A stretch of DNA of 33,486 nucleotides from Phascolarctobacterium_A succinatutens_B (GCF_958453765.1 NZ_CAUDZA010000026.1:1-33486), one strand, 5' to 3'. Shown: positions 23,957-31,135, counted from the first letter of the stretch. The notes: generated by a model not told the origin, from the letters alone. Program-made: numbers and translations.

Positions 23957-24069
23957 AAGATACCTCCGTAATACTGACAAATAAACCACAGAAATTATAA
24001 TGAGAGTATGTGTATATTATAACATACGCAGCTTTTATAATGATGGCGAAAAGAGAAACTTTGGTGCTG

Positions 24070-25218
24070 CTACAAGGAAAAATTTTTAGCTATTTCGCTT
24101 TTGATTTGGTTGTTAATTCCTTTGACAAAGGTATCTTTATCTTTTATTCCTAACTGTTGAAGTTTAACATCATTTTCGTTATTGATCAATAAGTTTAACT
24201 GCGTTGTCGTATAATAGTAAAGCATACCTGGATGACTGAGTATCTTGCTAGACTTTTCGTGGCTAGAAGATTGAGGGATAGATAATACTAGGCCTATGTT
24301 TTCGAGTGCTTTTTGAATTATTTCTACATCATCTTTGCGGATTTCAGTACAAATTCTATTTTGTTTGAATATATTTAGTATACCGTTAGCTTTTAGGATT
24401 TCTGAGAGAAAGTTTTGGCTTACATTATTAAGACATTGTTGAATTATAAGTGCAATATCTTCTTCTGGATACCATAAGGTAAGTGCGTATTTATCAAAAT
24501 TCTCTGTTTCATTGATTGAACGGAGAATATTTTTGATTACGGCTTCATTAATGTATTCGTTAGTTGTTGAGCTATCGAGATAAGGTGAATTTTCTAGAAG
24601 TGTACCACCAAACCTTATATAATCATCTGACTCTTTACCGAGCAGGTATGTGTATTCTGTAAAGGGTATATGTGATGTAGGTATCAATTCTGCTATATCA
24701 GTTAATCTTGTGTCATCGATTTCTAATAAATTATTTGCTAATAATGTAAAACTATAAGAATAACTCCCGGTAATAATGAATTTTAGCTTCCATTTTTTAG
24801 TGCAGTAATAAACTATAGCATTAAAAGTGCTTTCAAGGAAATATTTTGTTAATGTTATTTCATCAATGCAGATATAATCATAGTTTTCTTTGTCAGCGTA
24901 GTCAAGTATAGTAAATAATTCATCTGATTCCAATATATATTTGCTATTATTTTTTTGGTAAGTTTTAATATTTTCGTATTCGTCGGAGCAAACAAGGTAT
25001 AAGCATTTAAAACCTTTAGCAGTAATTTCTTGCGCTGCTTGCTGCAGTAGTATTGTTTTTCCGCTACCGAGCAGACCATATATAATGCAAATTTTTTTAT
25101 TGGTAGAATTTGAAGCGTTTATAAAGTCTGCTATTTTAGAATAGCAGTTACGTTTTTTGCTATATACAGGAAATTCATTCATATTTAAAATTTTTATTTG
25201 CTTGTAGTTGTTTAGCAT
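24070..25218 (-). CDS. AAA-type ATPase of the COG1373/AAA_14 kind
   Basis: A 382-residue P-loop ATPase. Walker A is GLLGSGKT (about residues 48-55), Walker B is YICIDEIT (about 114-121), and a sensor-like strand LKFIITGSYSYSFTLLA follows. This arrangement is that of the AAA_14/DUF4143 ATPases, whose roles are poorly known; some sit in mobile islands and are suspected to act in defence. The C-terminal half (INEAVIKNILRSINE ..., a winged-helix-like FLSEILKANGILNIFKQN) fits that family. AAGGAG precedes the ATG. It starts 20 bases after the original stop of a frameshifted XRE gene, so the two form one operon. Confidence 0.8.
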   Translation of the reverse strand: MLNNYKQIKILNMNEFPVYSKKRNCYSKIADFINASNSTNKKICIIYGLLGSGKTILLQQAAQEITAKGFKCLYLVCSDEYENIKTYQKNNSKYILESDELFTILDYADKENYDYICIDEITLTKYFLESTFNAIVYYCTKKWKLKFIITGSYSYSFTLLANNLLEIDDTRLTDIAELIPTSHIPFTEYTYLLGKESDDYIRFGGTLLENSPYLDSSTTNEYINEAVIKNILRSINETENFDKYALTLWYPEEDIALIIQQCLNNVSQNFLSEILKANGILNIFKQNRICTEIRKDDVEIIQKALENIGLVLSIPQSSSHEKSSKILSHPGMLYYYTTTQLNLLINNENDVKLQQLGIKDKDTFVKGINNQIKSEIAKNFSL

Positions 25219-25238
25219 GATGCAGCTCCTTGAGTGTA

Positions 25239-25573
25239 CTATTCGTGCTTTTGCTTTGCTAAAAGAAGTTTTATGAAGTTATTGACAGCTTTCTTGTTTG
25301 ATGTACTTAATTTTTTATAATTTTTCATGAAGTAAATATCTTCTTTGATGACTTCTCCTTCAGCGTTGATGTCAATGCCTGTGGTAAAAAAATTTTGGGA
25401 GTGTGAAGGGCTTCGGAGAAAGCGTCAATTTTATGCAAAGGGAAGCGCATAAATCCTAATTCGATATTTTTGATGCTTTCTCTGGATTTATAGCCGGTCA
25501 GAGCAGCAAGTTTGTCTTGTGTTATTCCTAGTATTTTTCGCCTTTGACGTATTCTTGTTCTAATCTCGCTCAT
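25239..25573 (-). pseudogene. XRE-family regulator broken by one frameshift
   Basis: The open frame from 25573 encodes an HTH domain (TRIRQRRKILGITQDKLAAL, GYKSRESIKNIELGFMRFPL) and stops early at 25325. At the A4T7 run near 25387-25397 (minus strand), one more T would shift to a frame that continues FFTTGIDINAEGEVIKEDIY ... LLLAKQKHE to a stop at 25239-25241. The product would be about 111 residues, a sensible size, ending 20 bases before the ATPase start. Either a recent deletion, a phase-variable homopolymer, programmed slippage or a sequencing error is possible. The HTH part may still bind DNA. Confidence 0.75.
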
Positions 25574-25667
25574 TAAAGTACCTCTTGTAATTATATTTTG
25601 TGGGATTTATTCACTAATAAGTTTTATGAATTGTTTTTGAAGTGTATATTTCACATTCCTAGATAAC

Positions 25668-25695
25668 ATTATACTATTGTAATGTAATATTACAA
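25668..25695 (-). promoter_or_regulatory. Promoter with operator for the XRE-ATPase operon
   Basis: Minus-strand TTGTAA (25690-25695), 16-base spacer, TATAAT (25668-25673). An inverted repeat TTGTAAT (25677-25683) / ATTACAA (25689-25695) fills the -35 and spacer, a typical site for autorepression by the XRE protein. Confidence 0.7.
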
Positions 25696-25728
25696 GCATA
25701 AAGAAAGCACTAAACTTAATTAGTAGGA

Positions 25729-25908
25729 TTAGTGCTTTCTTTGTGCTTCTATGTATTTTTTATTTCTTTTTTCCTGGACAATTCCATCAATTTCTTCATC
25801 TGTTAACCCATTTGGATAATATTGATGAAAGATTTCTCGGAGCTGTTTGAACACCTGCATGGCTTTTTTTGAGTCAATTTTTTGTTCAGCTGAAATATAT
25901 TGTTTCAT
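25729..25908 (-). CDS. Small unknown protein
   Basis: A 59-residue protein (MKQYISAEQKIDSKKAMQVF ... EEIDGIVQEKRNKKYIEAQ). It has a helical, charged pattern with an NGLTDEEIDGIV turn typical of small phage or plasmid proteins. AAAGGT lies upstream of the ATG. Its C-terminal codons form half of a hairpin AAGAAAGCACTAA / TTAGTGCTTTCTT (25700-25741) that may end its transcript. No family recognised. Confidence 0.55.
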   Translation of the reverse strand: MKQYISAEQKIDSKKAMQVFKQLREIFHQYYPNGLTDEEIDGIVQEKRNKKYIEAQRKH

Positions 25909-26051
25909 GTTTAGTTACCTTTTCAACTCACATGGTTGTTTTCATAGTAAATTTTGTTCAACCATAAAGCTTATGATAAAAAAATTCGTTATTTTCAATT
26001 CAGATTTATGTTGTGCTGTATGCGGCCTGTTCAGGTCGCCTGATGACTTGT

Positions 26052-26459
26052 TTAGTCATTGTAAATACCGGATTTTATATGCCCGAAAGCTTTTTGCCGC
26101 ATTATATTAAGGGACCGGTTTATAAAACTTATGTCCGGGCGAGTATCGTTTTTCAGATAGATTACCGTCCGTACCATGATGTAGAGCCAGTCCGGCTTGC
26201 CTTTATCCATGTTGCGCAGATAGTCGGCACATAAATTGACGTTGTGGGGCGGTATATAGTCTTTATATTTGATTCTGTCCCGCAACAGCCAGTACAAACT
26301 CTCTTCTGCTTTAGAATAAATCCCGTCAAAGGAATTTCCTTTGTGGATAACTAATAGGTTAAGGTCAGGAGCTCTGGCAATATAAATGGTTCTGCTGTCC
26401 CTATGCCGTCCGTCAGGTTTAATGATTTTTACGAAGAACGGGTAAGTAAATACATACAT
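26052..26459 (-). CDS. Unknown protein
   Basis: A 135-residue protein with a strong AAGGAGG ribosome site. The N-terminal half is rich in beta strands (MYVFTYPFFVKIIK, RTIYIARAPDLNLLVIHKGN); the C-terminal half is basic and helical (YLRNMDKGKPDWLYIMVRTV, FINRSLNIMRQKAFGHIK). No motif recognised. Two CGTTAAC sequences 11 bases apart lie just upstream at 26483-26500 and could be operators. The 26000-26050 region downstream has a GCGGCCTG / CAGGTCGC hairpin without a T run. Confidence 0.65.
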   Translation of the reverse strand: MYVFTYPFFVKIIKPDGRHRDSRTIYIARAPDLNLLVIHKGNSFDGIYSKAEESLYWLLRDRIKYKDYIPPHNVNLCADYLRNMDKGKPDWLYIMVRTVIYLKNDTRPDISFINRSLNIMRQKAFGHIKSGIYND

Positions 26460-26482
26460 GTTTTTCCTCCTTTTCTGCTTAT

Positions 26483-26500
26483 CGTTAACAAATCGTTAAC
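26483..26500. promoter_or_regulatory. Paired CGTTAAC sites
   Basis: CGTTAAC at 26483-26489 and 26494-26500, 11 bases apart, so on the same face of the helix. Single copies recur at 29417-29423 and 30483-30489, the latter two within a shared TTTACTTTTCGTTAAC. Confidence 0.45.
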
Positions 26501-26649
26501 GTATACTTATTATAATACAGTTTCGGTGTAAAAAAACAGCCTTTTTGCAGATATTGCTTTTTGTTCGCTTTATCTCATATTCTCTAGAATATACAATTAA
26601 TGTAGTACATAGATTTACTATTGATATTAAGCAGAAAGAGGAAAAGAAA

Positions 26650-26997
26650 ATGGCAGTACAGATTGTAACCGAACGTGTAGTACAAATGATAAAGGGAGAG
26701 CTGAATGGTAAAAGTTTTACCTGGATGGAAATTCTCCAAGGTCTTTGTGCAGAATATAAAGAGTGTTATTGCAAAGCAGCTAAAGAGAACCGTAAGCTGC
26801 TACAGATAGGTTTTACTATTACCTGGGCTGAGCGGACGATCATTTGCAAGGATTTTACCTTTGAACTATATCCTGATATGGATGTAATTTATGACAAGAT
26901 GCTGGATTATTTTAAGGGTTCCGTAAAGAATTTTGGTGAAGCAAAAAATGTCAGCTATTATGTTGTTACTGAGAAAAATACTACTATTTCGGGTTAG
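26650..26997 (+). CDS. Unknown protein
   Basis: A 115-residue protein. Start 26650 is chosen over a longer in-frame start because AGAGGAAAAG precedes it. The N-terminus is helical (VTERVVQMIKGELNGKSFTW). A central strand pair (LLQIGFTITWAERTIICKDF) and the tail (NVSYYVVTEKNTTI) follow. No domain recognised. An ATATTCT/AGAATAT inverted repeat at 26577-26592 lies upstream and might be a regulatory site. Confidence 0.6.
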   Translation: MAVQIVTERVVQMIKGELNGKSFTWMEILQGLCAEYKECYCKAAKENRKLLQIGFTITWAERTIICKDFTFELYPDMDVIYDKMLDYFKGSVKNFGEAKNVSYYVVTEKNTTISG

Positions 26998-27189
26998 GGT
27001 ATATTATAGCGATTTTTTTATGTCTTATATCGTTTACGTGATAATAGTCCATAATGGTTCTCCCTTCATGAATAATATTGCAAAGGCCTTTACGGTTACT
27101 ATTATAATACTTTTCAACGTGTAAAAACTGGTTAGCCGTAGATGTTGCTTTTTATTCACTTTGTTTCTGAAGTTGTATTAATTTTAGGA

Positions 27190-27218
27190 TTGAGTTTAGC
27201 TTTAAAATAAGTTATAAT
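27190..27218 (+). promoter_or_regulatory. Promoter of a candidate small RNA
   Basis: TTGAGT (27190-27195), 17-base spacer, consensus TATAAT (27213-27218), followed by no plausible coding start but by a structured, terminated segment. Confidence 0.6.
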
Positions 27219-27253
27219 ACAAGTAAAAGAAAAATCTTTTTACCTTCGCTAAA

Positions 27254-27359
27254 GATGACGAGTGACGGTTCTGACTCGTCGGTAAAATAAAAACTGACCG
27301 AGCGAAGATGACGAGTGACGGTTTCGACTCGTCGGTAAAATAAAAATTGACCGAGCGAA
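27254..27359 (+). repeat. 53-bp tandem duplication
   Basis: Two head-to-tail copies of a 53-base unit beginning GATGACGAGTGACGG; three substitutions separate them. Confidence 0.9.
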
Positions 27360-27368
27360 GAAAATGTG

Positions 27369-27400
27369 CAGGGCTAACCGTAGGGTTGGTCCTGTTTTTT
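27369..27400 (+). terminator. Terminator of the candidate small RNA
   Basis: Stem CAGGGCTAACC / GGTTGGTCCTG with G-U pairs and a GTAG loop, then six T. Confidence 0.75.
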
Positions 27401-27428
27401 GAGTACCTATTCATGGCGTACAAAAATG

Positions 27429-27458
27429 CCCGCAGAAGTTTATAGTGGCTTCTGCGGG
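27429..27458 (-). terminator. Terminator of the 282-aa exported protein
   Basis: 10-bp perfect stem CCCGCAGAAG / CTTCTGCGGG; minus-strand tail CATTTTTG. It also has TTTTGTT on the plus side, so it may act in both directions. Confidence 0.8.
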
Positions 27459-27480
27459 TTTTGTTATTTGTGATCTTAAG

Positions 27481-28329
27481 TTATTTCTTTAAGAACTTTT
27501 TGAAGTACTCGGATACTACTTTACCTTTGTAGTTGCTGGTAAATTCTAAAGGTGCAATTTTTTCAGTAGAAGTCGTTTTTGCGTGCTCAGTTACGGTATT
27601 GTCGCTGAGTCTTCTCGTTACGGTTTCTTTTATCTCCCATTGATTCGTATCATAGTTTAACGTAGAGATAAGTTTCTGGTAGCGGTTTGCGCCCGGATAC
27701 CACAAGTATATATTGGCATTTATCTTGTTGTTTTTGGCTTTTACACTCTTCGCATCATAAAAGACACCAAATTTTTCCGTTGAAGTTGCCCAGGTCAGGT
27801 TTAATCTTTTTGGTTCTACATAAGGCGTTCCGTCCTGGTTCGGCATATCTACAAAATATCCAAAGTCCTGCCACCATGTATAACCACGATAGAAAGGGTT
27901 GTACGGGGATTTTAGAAAGCCATAGTTCAAATACCAGGTCAATTGGTTGTTATAGGTTTTGGTTGTCCCATTTCCGTAATGGGTAATTTGTTTGACGCTT
28001 ACAGCTTTGCATTTGCGAGGGTCTTTATCGAAGTAGAAAACCATGTTTTCGCAAGAAATGTTTTTACTTGTGTTTGAACGGTGACGTATTGTTGCATATA
28101 CGATTTTGTTGGCTTTGTCCTGGCGGATGCTGTCTGCGTCATATTCATATTTGTAGCCGTATTCCGTATAGAATGTATGGAATTGTTTTGACAGTTCGGC
28201 TTCACTTAAATAATATTCGTCTGAGAACCTGCCAAGTTCAGTGGTTGTCTCTATCCAGTTTTCTGCATCGACAAAGTTAGATACTGACAGCATTAATGCT
28301 AAAGCAATACCTGAAATTTTTTTGTACAT
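27481..28329 (-). CDS. Exported protein, surface-adhesin-E-like repeats possible
   Basis: A 282-residue protein with an N-terminal signal peptide (MYKKISGIALALMLSVSNFV, cleavage near DA-EN at residues 22-23). The mature part has beta-strand pairs such as YDADSIRQDKANKIVYATIR and VFYDAKSVKAKNNKINANIY. This resembles the pattern in surface-adhesin-E-type exported proteins, where a tyrosine-aspartate turn precedes alternating strands. The assignment is tentative. The ribosome site AAGGAGG precedes the ATG. It is single-gene with its own terminator and lies next to an IS remnant. Confidence 0.68.
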   Translation of the reverse strand: MYKKISGIALALMLSVSNFVDAENWIETTTELGRFSDEYYLSEAELSKQFHTFYTEYGYKYEYDADSIRQDKANKIVYATIRHRSNTSKNISCENMVFYFDKDPRKCKAVSVKQITHYGNGTTKTYNNQLTWYLNYGFLKSPYNPFYRGYTWWQDFGYFVDMPNQDGTPYVEPKRLNLTWATSTEKFGVFYDAKSVKAKNNKINANIYLWYPGANRYQKLISTLNYDTNQWEIKETVTRRLSDNTVTEHAKTTSTEKIAPLEFTSNYKGKVVSEYFKKFLKK

Positions 28330-28451
28330 GATGTATGCCTCCTTATAAGCTCTAATAGAATTATATCACTAGTAAACAGGAAACGAAATCAGAATTTCTA
28401 GCAATAATTATTAGAATATTTGTTGCTAAAGCGAAAGAAATTATCAAGAAT

Positions 28452-28547
28452 TGTCTTGAATGCGGAAATCACATGGATAGAGATATTAATGCCGCTATTA
28501 ATATAAGAAATGAAGGTATGAAGCAATTAGTTTCTGCCCGACTATAA
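28452..28547 (+). pseudogene. C-terminal remnant of tnpB (IS200/IS605 family)
   Basis: The last 31 codons read CLECGNHMDRDINAAINIRN, then EGMKQLV, then SARL and stop. CxxCG followed by DRDINAAINI is the zinc knuckle and the final RuvC-type aspartate of TnpB, the RNA-guided nuclease of these elements. Upstream of 28452 the frame does not resemble TnpB, so the rest of the gene is gone. It cannot encode an active protein. Confidence 0.85.
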
Positions 28548-28673
28548 ATTATAGAGCCGGAACGGTCCCAATATACGCCCAGGAGAGGTTCTGGCGGGGT
28601 TCTGGAGAAATCTGGGGCTAGTTTTCCCTCGATGAAATGGGAAGCTCCGAGCTTTCAGTGAGGAGTAGTTCAC
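28452..28673 (+). mobile_element. Right end of an IS200/IS605-family element, including the omega/re-RNA region
   Basis: After the tnpB stop comes a GC-rich, foldable segment (GAGCCGGAACGGTCCC, the AGGTTCTGGCGGGGTTCTGG repeat) ending with GAAGCTCCGAGCTTTC and AGTGAGGAGTAGTTCAC near 28673, which looks like the subterminal hairpin and cleavage end of this family. In intact elements the tnpB 3' end and this segment encode the guide-bearing omega RNA, whose guide is the flanking DNA just beyond the end. The left end and tnpA are absent. Confidence 0.7.
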
Positions 28674-28693
28674 TTATTGGCGTAGATCATATC

Positions 28694-29029
28694 ATGAAAA
28701 CTGTTGAAATAGCTCAGCTGGATTCTTTGTTAGGTAAAGAATATAAAGCAACTTTTCGCTCTAATAAAGTAATCTATTACGATAATCCTCGTGAAACTGT
28801 GATTGACAAAGACAGCTATATACAGTTAGATAATAAGTTTATGTTAGAACTGCACAATGGGTTGCTTAAATATAGGCGTCAAACTGATAAGTTAAGCAGT
28901 GATAAACTAAATGATGTCATTGAAGCTTATCAACAATATCATAATAATCATCATTTAGATGAAAACAAGATTGTCTTTATGGAAGAAGACGACATCGAGA
29001 AACTAAATAACAAAACAACTAAGTTTTAG
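28694..29029 (+). CDS. Unknown protein next to the IS end
   Basis: A 111-residue acidic protein (MKTVEIAQLDSLLGKEYKAT ... FMEEDDIEKLNN). The frame is open 19 codons further upstream, but those codons lie within the IS end, so ATG 28694 is taken as the start; no clear ribosome site is visible, and the original 5' end may have been lost to the insertion. The LYS- and ASN-rich C-terminal half looks helical. No family recognised. Confidence 0.5.
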   Translation: MKTVEIAQLDSLLGKEYKATFRSNKVIYYDNPRETVIDKDSYIQLDNKFMLELHNGLLKYRRQTDKLSSDKLNDVIEAYQQYHNNHHLDENKIVFMEEDDIEKLNNKTTKF

Positions 29030-29148
29030 TCTTCTCTGTTGGATATTTTAATCCCTAAACCCAAGCACTTCATCGATTGCGAAGAAGCAGTCTTTGAGGT
29101 GCTTTTTGTTTGCCTAAATGAACCTTCACGAGTGCTTTTGGTGTCCGT

Positions 29149-29422
29149 TAGGCTGACCGTTTCGCCGGCATAGCAGAAACCAAAATGGTGGTCTTTTCGT
29201 TTATATTGAGTTAATACACAATGAAACTCTAAATGTAAATAAGTGATTTTCACTCTTAACTTGTGCATAATAACAGTACGAGGTGAAAATCAATGATTTG
29301 ACTTATGAGTATGCGGTTTTGTTATTATTCTTCTTTTAGTATTCATAAGGTTTCTCTTTATAGGCTAATCCGCCGGCATAGCGGAAACCCAAATGGCGAC
29401 CTTTTAGTTTACTTTTCGTTAA
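29149..29422 (+). repeat. Two diverged copies of a 62-65 bp element
   Basis: Copy one (29149-29213) and copy two (29361-29422) share TAGGCT, CGCCGGCATAGC, GAAACC, AAATGG, CTTTT and GTTTA in the same order and orientation. They are separated by about 150 bases of unrelated DNA. Role unknown. Confidence 0.65.
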
Positions 29423-29545
29423 CCTTTTTCGTGTATCCTAGTATGAAGAAAGGCAGGTCCGGGAGGACCTGCCTGGGAGTGGGGATCACTTTATGGAATG
29501 TGGTTTTAGGCTTGCTGGTGCTTATTGTTTATATGTTTGTAATGA

Positions 29546-29569
29546 AAAAGCCGTCCAAGGACGGCTTTT
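29546..29569. terminator. Terminator of the lipoprotein gene, bidirectional
   Basis: 11-bp perfect stem AAAAGCCGTCC / GGACGGCTTTT with a 2-base loop and U-rich tails on both strands. Confidence 0.85.
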
Positions 29570-29576
29570 ATTGTGG

Positions 29577-30104
29577 TTATTTGAGTGCTTCGTTTAATTT
29601 AGTATTGTTTATGATAACATTTTTATTCCAATTGGTATAATATTTTTTGCATCCTTCAGCTGCTTTTTCCATGTATTGTTTGAATCCATCTTTAGATTTA
29701 GAGTATGTTGCTTTATATGTTTCTCGACCAATGTTTGTTCCAATTAAATTGCCATCTTTTAAGGTTAATGTGATTTTGCCGCCAAACAATGTCGGAACAA
29801 TAACGTTATTTTCAGTCACTTCTACCGGAACTTTTTCAATAGGACTGAACACAGGTGCAATCGTATAGTTTTCACCTTCACTTTTTTCAAGTTGATATTC
29901 CCATTGTTTTCCTTCAATGAAGTATTTGTTTCCATCTTTTGTAATGGTAATTTCTTCAACAGGTTTGTAATTGTTTGGACTTGGTGGAGCATAATACGTT
30001 CCAACAAATTTATCGGCAGTTGTTTTACTGCTTGAACTACAACCAGTGATAAAGGTTACTAAAGCTAACACTGCGATAATAAATAAAATTAATTGTTTTT
30101 TCAT
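29577..30104 (-). CDS. Lipoprotein of unknown function
   Basis: A 175-residue protein with a lipoprotein signal peptide: MKKQLILFIIAVLALV, then the lipobox FITGC, so Cys22 would be lipidated, followed by a serine/threonine-rich linker. The mature part (KFVGTYYAPPSPNNYKPVEE, VEVTENNVIVPTLFGGKITL) looks like an anti-parallel beta fold. No named domain recognised. AAAAGGAG precedes the ATG. The 81-aa membrane-protein gene lies 14 bases upstream on the same strand, so they are one operon. Such small lipoproteins are common cargo of prophages and islands. Confidence 0.75.
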   Translation of the reverse strand: MKKQLILFIIAVLALVTFITGCSSSSKTTADKFVGTYYAPPSPNNYKPVEEITITKDGNKYFIEGKQWEYQLEKSEGENYTIAPVFSPIEKVPVEVTENNVIVPTLFGGKITLTLKDGNLIGTNIGRETYKATYSKSKDGFKQYMEKAAEGCKKYYTNWNKNVIINNTKLNEALK

Positions 30105-30118
30105 GTTTATTTCTCCTT

Positions 30119-30364
30119 TTAACCGAAAAATATAGTGAACATTTTATGTAAAAAATAGCAAGAACCCCACCAACATATAAAAGCTACTGTCCAGAATTCT
30201 CCTTTAAATAGAAGATAGCCTGGCCACCAACACATGAAAGCACCGAGGCCAGCAGCAGCTGCTTTTTCAATAAATGTTCCATAAAATGCGAGTCCCGCTA
30301 CAATGCATACAGTTAGATATATTAATATAAATTTCGTTTTAGTCATAGGAAATAATAATTTCAT
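30119..30364 (-). CDS. Small membrane protein
   Basis: An 81-residue protein with two or three hydrophobic segments (FILIYLTVCIVAGLAFYGTF, AAAAGLGAFMCWWPGYLLF, WTVAFICWWGSCYFL). Start 30364 is preferred over ATG 30376 because GGAG lies six bases before it. Function unknown. Upstream partner of the lipoprotein gene. Confidence 0.62.
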   Translation of the reverse strand: MKLLFPMTKTKFILIYLTVCIVAGLAFYGTFIEKAAAAGLGAFMCWWPGYLLFKGEFWTVAFICWWGSCYFLHKMFTIFFG

Positions 30365-30513
30365 TTTTGTCTCCATTATAAGTGTTTTTATGTTTTTCAG
30401 TTATAAGGGAAATCTCTTAGTTAAGAGATTATTTTATAACTAATTATACTCTTTTTTTCTTAATTTTTCAACGTTTACTTTTCGTTAACTTTCTGGTTGT
30501 GAGGAGTAGTATT

Positions 30514-30554
30514 AAGTTGCAAGGTTCAAATGAGCCTTCGCAACTTATTTTTTT
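30514..30554 (+). terminator. Leader hairpin with T run
   Basis: Stem AAGTTGCAAGG / CCTTCGCAACTT (one bulge) followed by seven to eight T, between the CGTTAAC site and the first phage gene. It could be an attenuator or antitermination target. Confidence 0.65.
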
Positions 30555-30573
30555 ACCACGGAGGACCCTAAAA

Positions 30574-30846
30574 ATGAAGAAAATGACTATTAGAAAAATG
30601 CTTGAAAGAATCGTCGTCGCAACTAACAAACGCAGAGCGAAGAATATAGTTCTGGTCAGCACCGACGGCGAAATCGTGGAAGCGGAATTCGCTGTGGACC
30701 TGATCCGAACACTGACAGACTGGAATATCCTGTGGGAAGTAACCGTCATTTCTGAAAAGTTTTACGAAGACCGTTTCGTCGTAATCTTCGACCCAAACAT
30801 TGAACAGGTCAACGGCGATCCTGACAAGGGCGATACGTGGTTATAA
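30574..30846 (+). CDS. Small phage protein
   Basis: A 90-residue protein (MKKMTIRKMLERIVVATNKR ...). GGAGGA lies nine bases before ATG 30574; the longer in-frame start runs through the upstream hairpin. The basic N-terminus and the strand AKNIVLVSTDGEIVEAEFAV are visible; no family recognised. First gene of the early operon. Confidence 0.68.
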   Translation: MKKMTIRKMLERIVVATNKRRAKNIVLVSTDGEIVEAEFAVDLIRTLTDWNILWEVTVISEKFYEDRFVVIFDPNIEQVNGDPDKGDTWL

Positions 30847-30874
30847 GGCCGCAAGCAGAAAGGAGCGTGAGAAC

Positions 30875-31135
30875 GTGGCAGTTTATAAGTCTATCACCTT
30901 CGACAACAGAAAGAAAATCGCGGCCCTGTACGCGAAAGGAATGTCCATTTCCGACATTTCTGACGAAGTGGGCGTCGCCCTTCGAACACTGTATGTTGAA
31001 CTGAAACGCGGCGCGACTGGAAAACTGGATCAGAACCAGCGACCGGCCTATGATCCGGTACTGGCACAAAGAACCTACCAGGAAAACATTCGTCGTCGCG
31101 GCAGTGGTCCGAAAAGAAAGGAGGTCAAGAAATGA
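30875..31135 (+). CDS. Phage helix-turn-helix protein
   Basis: An 86-residue protein starting at GTG 30875, which follows AAAGGAG. The segment DNRKKIAALYAKGMSISDIS followed by DEVGVALRTLYVELKRG is an HTH of the kind in resolvases and IS30-type transposases. A basic C-terminal tail (RRRGSGPKRKEVKK) follows. It probably binds DNA as a small early regulator. Its stop overlaps the next ATG. Confidence 0.75.
   Translation: MAVYKSITFDNRKKIAALYAKGMSISDISDEVGVALRTLYVELKRGATGKLDQNQRPAYDPVLAQRTYQENIRRRGSGPKRKEVKK

Larger units (their letters stand above)
27225..27400 (+). ncRNA. Candidate structured RNA with two tandem hairpin units
   Basis: About 175 bases between a promoter and an intrinsic terminator. 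The body is two 53-bp tandem units (27254-27306 and 27307-27359) differing at three positions. Each unit has a 7-bp hairpin GACGAGT / ACTCGTC (27257-27263 with 27274-27280; 27310-27316 with 27327-27333), then TCGGT / ACCGA and AGCGAA, which can pair with TTCGCT in front of the first unit. The two unit differences in the hairpin fall in its loop, leaving the stems intact. No open frame is convincing. Expression is not shown. Confidence 0.55.
29030..29576. other. Gap with repeats and a possible short hydrophobic peptide
   Basis: No recognised gene. It holds two related segments at 29149-29213 and 29361-29422, a CGTTAAC motif at 29417-29423, a perfect hairpin GGCAGGTCC / GGACCTGCC (29452-29473) and the terminator at 29546-29569. 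A frame from ATG 29443 encodes ITLWNVVLGLLVLIVYMFVM, a single hydrophobic helix, but it lacks a ribosome site at that ATG. Confidence 0.5.

Noticed and set aside
26024..26041. Terminator after the 135-aa gene
   Set aside because: The hairpin GCGGCCTG/CAGGTCGC has no T run on either strand.
27225..27400. Type III toxin-antitoxin RNA
   Set aside because: The tandem units and terminator fit, but the next gene is on the other strand and resembles an exported protein, not a ToxN-type endoribonuclease.
27202..27423. Minus-strand 73-residue open frame over the tandem repeat
   Set aside because: Its repeated sequence merely reflects the DNA duplication; no ribosome site and the opposite strand has promoter and terminator.
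28637..28693. Upstream extension of the 28694 gene
   Set aside because: These codons fall within the IS right end, so they are probably fortuitous.
30498..30510. Second IS605-type end
   Set aside because: GTGAGGAGTAGT matches the IS end at 28658-28669, but no tnpB codons or guide-RNA region precede it, so chance is more likely.
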